From assembly GCA_902783085.1 (NCBI GenBank), contig CACZPT010000054.1, positions 1 through 9,524 on the forward strand: a stretch of DNA of 9,524 nt, in the 5' to 3' direction. Each line of letters opens with the position of its first letter. Positions within the stretch are counted from its first letter, which is position 1. The notes beneath the pieces were generated by a model that had not been told where the DNA came from, searched no databases, and was given only the letters and a program-made list of their open reading frames with translations. Made by a program: the position numbers and the translations under genes. The DNA is from an uncultured Methanobrevibacter sp. (GTDB lineage: Archaea; Methanobacteriota; Methanobacteria; Methanobacteriales; Methanobacteriaceae). Shown piece by piece: positions 1-6,562 of the stretch.

Positions 1-3000
1 ACTAACACTACCAATAGAAACACTACCAGAAGCATCAACCGGTAAAACAACACGAACACTAGCAACATCACCCACAACAATAGAAACTGTACTTGCATTA
101 ATATTACTGCTTTTTTTTGGCATGACAATGAATTTAGCATTAGAGGTTATGCTATAGTGATTCGAATCTGTAATGGTTGTGACCCGAATTGTATAATTAC
201 CAACTGATAAATTGGATGAATCAATAGTTATTATATTATTAGTTGTTGAAAGGTTGAAAGAATTTCCTTTTGAATCTAAAAGATATGCATCAACTGAAGA
301 TGCATTATTTAAAATTAAATTAATATTAATTGAGTTACTATAAATAACACTGCAATTAGTTGGTATAATTACATTAGAAGGTGCTTTTGTAATTGTAAAT
401 TGGGTTGATTTAATATCTCCAGTATAATTTTTATTATTGCTATTGGCGATGATAATAATATAGTCATCTGCATTTAAAATTGGTAAATTAATTGTATTGC
501 CTGTAACAGTTGTATTATCAATGACAATATTCCCAGTTTTAGTTTTGACAATATAAGTTACGGAAGTTTTATTTATTGTATTGAAGTAAACATTGATTGG
601 ATTACCGTATATTATATTATTAATTGGATTAATATTGATTAAAGAATTTGCACGAGTAATGGTGAAATTAGCTGATATATTACATCCGACATAGGCATCT
701 GTGTTTTCATTGATAATTGTAATTGTGTAATCATCTGCGGCCAAATTTGATAATTTGATTTGATTAGTATTAACATTATTAGCTGATAGAATAATATCTC
801 CATTTTTATTTTTTAAAATATAGTTTATTGTTGTTTTGTTTTCGATGTTAAAATTAATTAAAACTGGATTTCCATAAGTTACATTATTAATAGATTGAAT
901 TGAAATTGAAGAACCATTCATTCGTTGAGTAAATAATTTTAATGATGCTGCACGATTATTTGCATCCATATCAATCCAATTTTCACCATCTTTACTATAG
1001 TATGATACTCCTTCGCCGCAGGATTGGGTGTTCATCCAATCTTTATATGTGAATGGGATTCTATTTTTATTAACTTTTACTGTGATTTCTATTTTGTCTC
1101 CTTTAGCAACTGGGATGATTTCATTAAAGTTGAATGTGTAGTAACCGTTGCCTGGGGAGTATCCTGTTTGGGAATGTTTTAATTCTCCATTAACATATAC
1201 AAAAGCTTCCCAGTTGATTGAACTTTCAAAATATGTTGAAAATGCACATATGCCTTCATTACTTACACTTGTGTAAATATTTTTATACCATGAAGTTGAA
1301 CTTCCGGAAGTAAAATACTGAATTCTTGAATAATCATATTGATATATTCTATCATATTTTATAGTATTATTAAAAATTATGTAGAAATTAGGACCTGGTG
1401 CAATTGATTTATCATAATATGATACGTAGATATAACCATTTAATCCGCTACCACTACCCCAGGAGTTTTTAACAATCCATGCGCCATCACCAGTACAGTT
1501 TTCTGGGAAATTATCTACGGAGTAATTATCATCCCAACCAACAATAGTAACTGCATGGTTAGTTCCAGGATTAGGATTATAATAATTATATCCTTTTGCA
1601 TCAGCAAGTGTGATTCCTACTTTTACACCACCGTATTTAATAATAGCTTCTTTAATTTCTCTATTGTCTAAACCATTTGGTCTTGCAGCAACACCTATAT
1701 TATCAACTAAAAATACATTATTGAATACTGGGGAGAATTCGAATGATGAAATTGGATCTGTAGTTTCGAATACTGGGCCGAATGCATTGGCAAAATAGCC
1801 ATATGGATCCCATGTTGTCCCACCACCATTTGTATTTCTATTGATACCATAATCTGAATATCTTGAAATTATATTTTTCACATTATCTTCAGATAAATCG
1901 TATAATACTCCAGTTGCTTTTGCTAGAGCTGTTTCAACAATAGCAATAGCAGCATAATCCCAGCAGATACCCATGCTTCCTTGGTTTTTAACAGATGTGT
2001 CCCATCCATTTTCAACTAAACTGAAACGAGATGGTAATGTTCCATTATAATTACTGGTGTTGGCTACAACCATTGTATAGTTGCCTAAATCTAAGAATGA
2101 ATTAATATAATTAGTTTCAACATATCCATTAATGTTAGATGTGGAATTGAAACTTGAGAATGTAAAATCATCATAGCTAAGTGTGCTAATGAGTGAATGG
2201 ATAGATCCACCACCATATGTTACACGATTATTTTTAAAAGATGTGTTATTAATAATAGCTGAAACATGAGATAGATATATAGCTCCACCATCGTAGTATG
2301 CATAACTATTTGAAAATTCTGCTAAATTAATTGATAGATTTCCAAATCTTTTATATATTGCACCTCCAAAACCGAATGCTGTGTTATTAATTAAAATAAG
2401 ATTGTTTAATGTCAGATTATCATTCATTGCTATTATTGCTCCACCATATTGTGAGATACAGTTTATAAATGATGAATCTTTAATTGTATGATTACCCCAC
2501 CATGCGTGTATTGCTCCACCAATATTTGATGCATATGAATTAATAAAATTACAATTAGATATTGTGAAATTAACATTATCAAGATATATTGAACCACCAT
2601 GATAAGCTGAGTTATTGGTAAAATTACAATTAGTTATTATGGTATTGTTAATGGATGTGAATGCAATAGCTCCCCCATTAAAACCTATATTGTTTTTGAA
2701 ACTTGAACCCGTGAGTTTTTGAATAGGGCCATAGACTGCACCACCATCTGATGCAGCACTATTATTAGTGAAAACACAGTTTTCAATAGTGATGTTAACA
2801 CCATTAATAGCACCTCCTCGGCTTTTTGCAGTATTATTTATAAAAGAAGATGTAGTTATATTAATTAAATCTGCTTTAATAGCTCCACCACCTGATGTTG
2901 CATTATTACTTGTGAAAGTACAGTTTTCGACAATAGCTTTAACAGCTCTAATAGCCCCACCTAAAGGATTTGCAGTATTATTATAAAAAATAGAATTGCT

Positions 3001-4329
3001 TACAGATACTAATCCTCTGTTACTTCTGATAGCACCCCCACCTGCATTTACAACACCATTATTATAAAAACTACTGCCATCAACATAAATATCCATATCA
3101 GAAAATATTGCTCCTCCACCATATCCTCCAAGATTATGATTGTTGATGAATGTTGAATCATAAATATAAATTGGGTTTGAATTTGAATATAATGCACCAC
3201 CACAGTTGGTTGCAGTGTTATTAATAAAAGTACAGTTAATTACAGTATAATATTTACCACTACCATAAAATTCACCGATAGCACCACCATTACCACCTAA
3301 TCCATTAATAAGAATAAGATTTTTGAAAGTTACATTATTACCACTAACTCTAAATATTTTAGCAATATTAACTGCATCAATACTATGTCCATGGCCATCG
3401 ATTACAATATCATTTGATAAAGCAAAACCATTTACATAATCAGAATCATATTCTGGAAAATATTTGTAATTATATTCTAGATCAATAATTGTATTAGATG
3501 AAATTAGAGTATTTAAATCAGTGTATGATAATGTATTATTGTTTCCATTAAATGAACTTGCAGTAACATAACCTGGAATTTTAGAACCAGATTGCGGTCC
3601 TGCAAAATTAGAATTAACTACAGATACTAATCCACCACTACTTTTTATAGCACTACCTGCACTTCTTGCAATTGAATTTCCATAAAAATTAGAATTATAA
3701 ACATAAATATTCCTATCAGAAAATATAGCGCCCCCACCATATCCTCCAGTATTACGGTTATTAATAAATGTTGAATTGTAAACATAAATTGGATTTTTAT
3801 TAGAATATAATGCACCACCACAGTTGGATACAGTGTTATTAATGAAAGTACAGCCAATTACTGTATAATATTTATCACTACCATAAAAATCACCAATAGC
3901 ACCACCATTAACACTATTACCATTGATGAATATGATATTTTTAAAAGTAATATTAGTACCTGTAACTCCAAAAATGTTTCCAAGACCATTTGCATTTAAT
4001 GTGTGTCCCTGACCATCAATAATTATATTATTTCGAGAAATTTCAACATGAGTTTCCCCATCACCCATCGTGTAATTCCTTGTTAATTGAATTAAAGAGC
4101 CTCCAGTGTTAATATCTTGAGCAAGTTGTGTGAAATTACCAGTTGGATTATTATCACCTTCAAAATCAGAACCAATAACCTGATTTTCATCAAAATCCAA
4201 ATCATTAGAATCAATGTTCTGAATTTCTTGATAAACATCATTTCCCGCATCATTAGCACTTACAGAACCTATAAAAAACATTAATATAAATATTAACGAA
4301 AATATAAATAGTATTTTATCCTTATCCAT
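1..4329 (-). CDS. Secreted adhesin-like protein with papain-type cysteine peptidase domain (3'-truncated by window edge)
   Basis: One frame runs from the ATG at 4329 to base 1 without a stop: 1443 codons, C-terminus outside the window. Residues 1-25 are a signal peptide (hydrophobic 6-23, likely cut after SVSA). Residues about 75-720 are Asn/Gly-rich beta-helix repeats with GGAI and FxNN motifs, as in adhesin-like and polymorphic outer membrane (Pmp) repeat proteins. Residues about 764-975 are a C1A papain domain: oxyanion Gln783 and nucleophile Cys789 in NQGSMGICWDYA, His925 in NHAVTIVGWDD, Asn955 in VKNSWG. Residues about 985-1136 look like the lectin-like domain that often follows archaeal C1A domains, ending in ASLKLFT. 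From about 1141 come Ig-like repeats of about 85 residues (1141-1226, 1228-1315, 1316-1403, and a partial one from 1404). Family knowledge suggests export and attachment at the cell surface; the substrate is unknown. The SD is weak (AGGG, 9 nt before the ATG). The domain calls are motif-based; the papain call is very secure, the lectin call is moderate. Confidence 0.93.
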   Translation of the reverse strand, partial: MDKDKILFIFSLIFILMFFIGSVSANDAGNDVYQEIQNIDSNDLDFDENQVIGSDFEGDNNPTGNFTQLAQDINTGGSLIQLTRNYTMGDGETHVEISRNNIIIDGQGHTLNANGLGNIFGVTGTNITFKNIIFINGNSVNGGAIGDFYGSDKYYTVIGCTFINNTVSNCGGALYSNKNPIYVYNSTFINNRNTGGYGGGAIFSDRNIYVYNSNFYGNSIARSAGSAIKSSGGLVSVVNSNFAGPQSGSKIPGYVTASSFNGNNNTLSYTDLNTLISSNTIIDLEYNYKYFPEYDSDYVNGFALSNDIVIDGHGHSIDAVNIAKIFRVSGNNVTFKNLILINGLGGNGGAIGEFYGSGKYYTVINCTFINNTATNCGGALYSNSNPIYIYDSTFINNHNLGGYGGGAIFSDMDIYVDGSSFYNNGVVNAGGGAIRSNRGLVSVSNSIFYNNTANPLGGAIRAVKAIVENCTFTSNNATSGGGAIKADLINITTSSFINNTAKSRGGAINGVNITIENCVFTNNSAASDGGAVYGPIQKLTGSSFKNNIGFNGGAIAFTSINNTIITNCNFTNNSAYHGGSIYLDNVNFTISNCNFINSYASNIGGAIHAWWGNHTIKDSSFINCISQYGGAIIAMNDNLTLNNLILINNTAFGFGGAIYKRFGNLSINLAEFSNSYAYYDGGAIYLSHVSAIINNTSFKNNRVTYGGGSIHSLISTLSYDDFTFSSFNSTSNINGYVETNYINSFLDLGNYTMVVANTSNYNGTLPSRFSLVENGWDTSVKNQGSMGICWDYAAIAIVETALAKATGVLYDLSEDNVKNIISRYSDYGINRNTNGGGTTWDPYGYFANAFGPVFETTDPISSFEFSPVFNNVFLVDNIGVAARPNGLDNREIKEAIIKYGGVKVGITLADAKGYNYYNPNPGTNHAVTIVGWDDNYSVDNFPENCTGDGAWIVKNSWGSGSGLNGYIYVSYYDKSIAPGPNFYIIFNNTIKYDRIYQYDYSRIQYFTSGSSTSWYKNIYTSVSNEGICAFSTYFESSINWEAFVYVNGELKHSQTGYSPGNGYYTFNFNEIIPVAKGDKIEITVKVNKNRIPFTYKDWMNTQSCGEGVSYYSKDGENWIDMDANNRAASLKLFTQRMNGSSISIQSINNVTYGNPVLINFNIENKTTINYILKNKNGDIILSANNVNTNQIKLSNLAADDYTITIINENTDAYVGCNISANFTITRANSLININPINNIIYGNPINVYFNTINKTSVTYIVKTKTGNIVIDNTTVTGNTINLPILNADDYIIIIANSNNKNYTGDIKSTQFTITKAPSNVIIPTNCSVIYSNSININLILNNASSVDAYLLDSKGNSFNLSTTNNIITIDSSNLSVGNYTIRVTTITDSNHYSITSNAKFIVMPKKSSNINASTVSIVVGDVASVRVVLPVDASGSVSIGSVS
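1405..2040 (-). other. Papain-type (C1A) cysteine peptidase domain within the adhesin
   Basis: Protein residues about 764-975. The domain opens with LPSRFSLVENGW, then NQGSMGICWDYA holding oxyanion-hole Gln783 and nucleophile Cys789, then LSEDNV, which matches the LSEQ region of papains. The general base is His925 in NHAVTIVGWDD and the orienting Asn is Asn955 in GAWIVKNSWG, followed by NGYIYVSYYD. All catalytic positions are present, so activity is plausible. There is no separate inhibitory propeptide of the usual papain kind; the preceding beta-helix occupies that place. Met786 stands where papain has the structural Cys22. Confidence 0.92.
2971..3432 (-). repeat. Copy B of 618-bp tandem duplication in the adhesin beta-helix
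   Basis: This stretch repeats 3589-4050 at a constant offset of 618 bp (206 codons) with no internal indel. Residues 350-426 match residues 144-220 at 59 of 77 positions by manual count. Shared blocks include IDGxGH, FYGSxKYYTV, TNCGGALYS or SNCGGALYS, GGYGGGAIFSD and GLVSV. The DNA is also highly similar, with exact runs of over 20 bases around 3190-3215. Boundaries are approximate because similarity fades outward into the linker that resembles residues 54-95. Confidence 0.85.
3589..4050 (-). repeat. Copy A of 618-bp tandem duplication in the adhesin beta-helix
   Basis: This is the N-terminal copy of the duplication paired with 2971-3432. It starts near the IDGQGH motif and ends after the GLVSVVNSNF segment. 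The duplication probably also covers the preceding linker: FEGDNN at residue 56 resembles FNGNNN at residue 260, with a 2-residue offset change. It is an in-frame expansion of the beta-helix by about eight coils. Confidence 0.85.
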
Positions 4330-4352
4330 TGTTTTAAACCCTAATAAATTTT

Positions 4353-4360
4353 TTTATAAA
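4353..4360 (-). promoter_or_regulatory. Alternative TATA-like box close to the adhesin start
   Basis: TTTATAAA lies about 27 nt before the ATG at 4329. If used, the transcript would start at or just before the start codon and would lose the weak AGGG ribosome site at 4339-4342. This is a chance-level word in such AT-rich DNA. Confidence 0.2.
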
Positions 4361-4500
4361 TAGCTGTTAAAATTGAAAATAACTAATTGATAATGAATTA
4401 ATACAAGAATTACAATAATAAAAATAAAACTTGGATTAATATTATTTTTTACGAAATTTTAATAGCATAATTATTAATGTATAATATATTTATAAAAAAA

Positions 4501-4516
4501 CATATAAAACTTTAAG
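4501..4516 (-). promoter_or_regulatory. Candidate archaeal BRE/TATA promoter for the adhesin gene
   Basis: On the minus strand CTTAAAGTTTTATATG combines an A-rich BRE-like block with a TATA-like box. Transcription would begin near 4480 and give an untranslated leader of about 150 nt. A rival TATA-like box, TTTATAAA at 4353-4360, would place the start almost at the ATG and make a near-leaderless message. The choice cannot be settled from AT-rich sequence alone. Confidence 0.25.
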
Positions 4517-4806
4517 GTTTGAACATATGGAGCACTATTAAAAGATTAGACCTTATTTTTTATTCAATCAATAATTTTTCGATATATTATATAATCAATA
4601 TTCTATTTTGCATTAGAAATTTGTTTTATTTGTTCATAAAAATGTATTGATAATGTGATTTTTTGTTATCTTATAAATATGAAAAATTAATTTTTATTTA
4701 CAACATAAATCATCAGTAATAGAAAACATAAAAGTATGAAATTAAATCCTTGATTAACAACACTTTTACCATAATTACCAAATATTAGTTTTAAATAGTT
4801 CTAGAA

Positions 4807-4840
4807 TTAATTTTTTAGTTAAAAATTTAAAAACAACTAA
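4807..4840 (-). terminator. Possible weak terminator after the AK6-like gene
   Basis: On the minus strand, a few bases after the TGA stop at 4844-4846, a 6-bp stem TTAGTT/AACTAA encloses a T-rich loop (GTTTTTAAATTTTT). Archaeal transcription can end at T-rich tracts alone, so the loop is at least as suggestive as the stem. No strong hairpin followed by a T-run is seen. Confidence 0.25.
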
Positions 4841-4843
4841 GAA

Positions 4844-5389
4844 TCAATCAGATTTATTAACAAACCAATCCATAAAGTCAACATCACCAAAAGATAATTT
4901 TTCATCTCCATTGACAACATCAAAAAGTACTGAAACTGATTCATCAACAGAAAAATCACTAACATCAAGCTCAAAAATATTTTCATCATACAATTCTAAT
5001 GCTTCAGCAGAACAAACACCTAATGCTTCAGCTTCCAAGTTTTCATGAATTTTAGACTCTGAATAATTCCTGCCCTTTAATCTTTCTTTTAAGATTTCGG
5101 GCCTGCACCTTAATATGAAAACCTTATCTGCACCAGAACATAAATGAGCTAAGTGACCTTCAACTATTAAAAAATTATGATTTTTAATAGTTTTATTTAA
5201 TAAAATATCTAAATTTTCAATATCTATTATCTTATATCCTTTTTCATCATCGATGCCCAAAACTAAATCATTTGAAATAGCAAAATCATTAATCTTAATT
5301 AAATCACAATTTAATCTTTGAGACAATATTTCAGCTATCGTGGTTTTTCCAACACATGGCGTGCCACTAATAAAAATAATATTAGACAT
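4844..5389 (-). CDS. AK6/Fap7-like adenylate kinase family protein
   Basis: This 181-residue protein matches the size and layout of archaeal putative adenylate kinases of the AK6 (Fap7) type. The P-loop is GTPCVGKTT (residues 9-17; Lys15, Thr16). A second conserved block is LIVEGHLAH (74-82). RCRP (94-97) and the lid segment LKGRNYSESKIHENLEAEAL (104-123) align with the RL..R.Y...K...N...E pattern of AK6. Family members phosphorylate AMP with ATP; in eukaryotes and archaea Fap7 acts with ribosomal protein uS11 in late small-subunit maturation. The start is the ATG directly before the P-loop strand, the natural N-terminus. It lies 5 nt after the stop of the DRG GTPase gene with no visible Shine-Dalgarno site, so translation is probably coupled to that gene. 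The acidic C-terminal tail (about 140-172) with MDWFV near the end is less conserved. The family is secure; kinase versus assembly-ATPase role is not. Confidence 0.88.
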   Translation of the reverse strand: MSNIIFISGTPCVGKTTIAEILSQRLNCDLIKINDFAISNDLVLGIDDEKGYKIIDIENLDILLNKTIKNHNFLIVEGHLAHLCSGADKVFILRCRPEILKERLKGRNYSESKIHENLEAEALGVCSAEALELYDENIFELDVSDFSVDESVSVLFDVVNGDEKLSFGDVDFMDWFVNKSD

Positions 5390-5394
5390 TTTAT

Positions 5395-6489
5395 CTATTT
5401 TTTCAAAATTATTCTTAAAACATCCTCATCTTCAAGAACATGATCAGGACCTACCTTCTGACCTGGAAACTTAACAGAAGTTCCCCAGACCTTAGCATGC
5501 CTAAAGTTTTTAACAAATTCCCTATGTAACTTTCCACAAGCATCAATTACTGTAGAACCTTTTTTAATGACCAATGGATCTTCCATATCAGCTTTTCTAC
5601 CTTGAGGTTTAAGGTAAACTCTAACTAAATCTAAATTATCAAAAATAATATCTTTTAATTCATCAATATTTGTTTTTTTATCGGCAGAAATTGGTATAAA
5701 ATCAGGAATGTATTTTTTAAGTTCTTCAAGATAGTTTTCATCAACTAAATCAACTTTATTTAATAAAACCAACATTGGAACATAAGATTTATTTCTATCT
5801 AAAACATCAATAAATTGGTCAATTGTAACATCATCCCTAAATAAAACATCTGCATTATGCATTCCATATTCATTAATGATTGATCTTATTGTTTTTTCAT
5901 CTAAATGAGTTAATGGTACGGTAGATGAAACTTTAACTCCACCTAATTTTTTTCTATTAACTGTTACATCAGGTGGTTGTTCATTAGGTCTAATACCTAT
6001 ATTTCTAAGTTCATTTAAAATAACATTTAAATGTTGTGGGTTTAAAGTATCCAGAACAACTAAAATTAAATCTGCAGTTCTTGCAACAGATAAAATCTCT
6101 TTACCCCTACCTTTACCACTACTTGCACCAGTAATAATACCTGGAATATCAAATACTTGAATTTTAGCATTTTTATGCTCCATAACTCCAGGTACAATAT
6201 CTAAAGTAGTGAATTGATAAGCTCCTACTTTACTTTCAGCATTTGTAATTTCATTTAATAATGTGGATTTACCGACTGATGGAAATCCTACAAGTACAAC
6301 AGTAGCATCACCAGATTTTTTTATATGGAATCCTTGACCTTTAGAACCAGAACTACTACGTTGAAGAGATTCCTCTTTTAATCTAGAAAGTTTTGCTTTT
6401 AATTTACCAATATGGTGGGAAGTAGCTTTATTATATGGTGTCTTTTGAATTTCTTCCTCAATATCTCTAATTTTATCTTCAATTCCCAT
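5395..6489 (-). CDS. DRG-family GTP-binding protein with TGS domain
   Basis: This 364-residue protein has full DRG architecture. A basic helical N-terminus (about 1-50) precedes the G domain: G1 GFPSVGKST (68-76), TT of switch I (94-95), G3 DIPG (114-117), G4 NKVD (244-247) and G5 SAD (268-270). GRGKEILSVARTAD (127-140) is the DRG hallmark after G3. An S5D2L-like insertion lies at about 160-240. The C-terminus (about 287-364) is a TGS domain with IDACGKLHREF and a final LEDEDVLRIILKK. DRG proteins are soluble GTPases of the Obg group found in archaea and eukaryotes; the eukaryotic ones bind ribosomes and help stalled translation, and the archaeal role is inferred from this. The ATG at 6489 is preceded by GGTGAT at 6494-6499. 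The TAG stop lies 5 nt before the AK6-like gene, suggesting one operon. The length is normal and all GTPase motifs are intact. Confidence 0.95.
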   Translation of the reverse strand: MGIEDKIRDIEEEIQKTPYNKATSHHIGKLKAKLSRLKEESLQRSSSGSKGQGFHIKKSGDATVVLVGFPSVGKSTLLNEITNAESKVGAYQFTTLDIVPGVMEHKNAKIQVFDIPGIITGASSGKGRGKEILSVARTADLILVVLDTLNPQHLNVILNELRNIGIRPNEQPPDVTVNRKKLGGVKVSSTVPLTHLDEKTIRSIINEYGMHNADVLFRDDVTIDQFIDVLDRNKSYVPMLVLLNKVDLVDENYLEELKKYIPDFIPISADKKTNIDELKDIIFDNLDLVRVYLKPQGRKADMEDPLVIKKGSTVIDACGKLHREFVKNFRHAKVWGTSVKFPGQKVGPDHVLEDEDVLRIILKK

Positions 6490-6493
6490 TAAA

Positions 6494-6499
6494 TCACCA
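6494..6499 (-). promoter_or_regulatory. Shine-Dalgarno site of the DRG GTPase gene
   Basis: GGTGAT on the minus strand pairs with the CACCUCC-type 3' end of archaeal 16S rRNA and sits 4 nt before the ATG at 6489. It supports that start codon. Confidence 0.75.
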
Positions 6500-6504
6500 T
6501 ATTC

Positions 6505-6549
6505 AAAAAAAAATATAAAAAAAGAGATTAGGTATAAATATACCTAATC
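6505..6549 (-). terminator. Hairpin plus T-run terminator after aglB
   Basis: Read on the minus strand, GATTAGGTATA and TATACCTAATC (6526-6549) form a near-perfect 9-11 bp stem with a minimal loop. It is followed at once by TCTTTTTTTATATTTTTTTTT down to 6505. It begins 13 nt after the aglB TAA (6563-6565). This is the clearest termination signal in the window and implies that most aglB transcripts stop before the DRG gene. The T-run includes a TATA-like TTTATATT. Confidence 0.75.
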
Positions 6550-6562
6550 AAATAACGTTTTA

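Larger units (their letters stand above)
4330..4843. other. 514-bp AT-rich intergenic region, probable leader and promoter of the adhesin gene
   Basis: No reading frame of useful length exists on either strand; ATG-started frames here end within about ten codons. The region lies between the AK6-like stop (4844) and the adhesin start (4329), both on the minus strand, so it should hold the end of the upstream transcript and the promoter of the adhesin gene. It is so rich in A and T that TATA-like words occur in several places. I recognise no known RNA family in it. Confidence 0.7.

Noticed and set aside
111..118. Run of eight T (A8 in the adhesin coding strand) as a phase-variation tract
   Set aside because: It encodes two Lys in frame, sits deep in the Ig-like region, and runs of this length are expected in such AT-rich DNA. 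There is no sign of variation in a single sequence.
1610..2986. Short plus-strand reading frames at 1610-1798 and 2768-2986
   Set aside because: They lie antisense to the intact adhesin frame, whose codons carry clear domain motifs; their proteins look like low-complexity mirror images of the repeats.
3645..3857. Minus-strand frame of 70 codons
   Set aside because: It is in a different frame within the adhesin beta-helix, which reads through without a stop.
1..4329. Regular repeats as a CRISPR array or satellite
   Set aside because: The periodicity is codon-based and diverged, encodes GGAI/FxNN coils in one open frame, and has no constant repeat with unique spacers.
4513..4560. Plus-strand stem TAAGGT/ACCTTA followed by TTTTTT, like a terminator
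   Set aside because: The stem is only 6 bp with a loop of about 31 bases, and no plus-strand gene precedes it.
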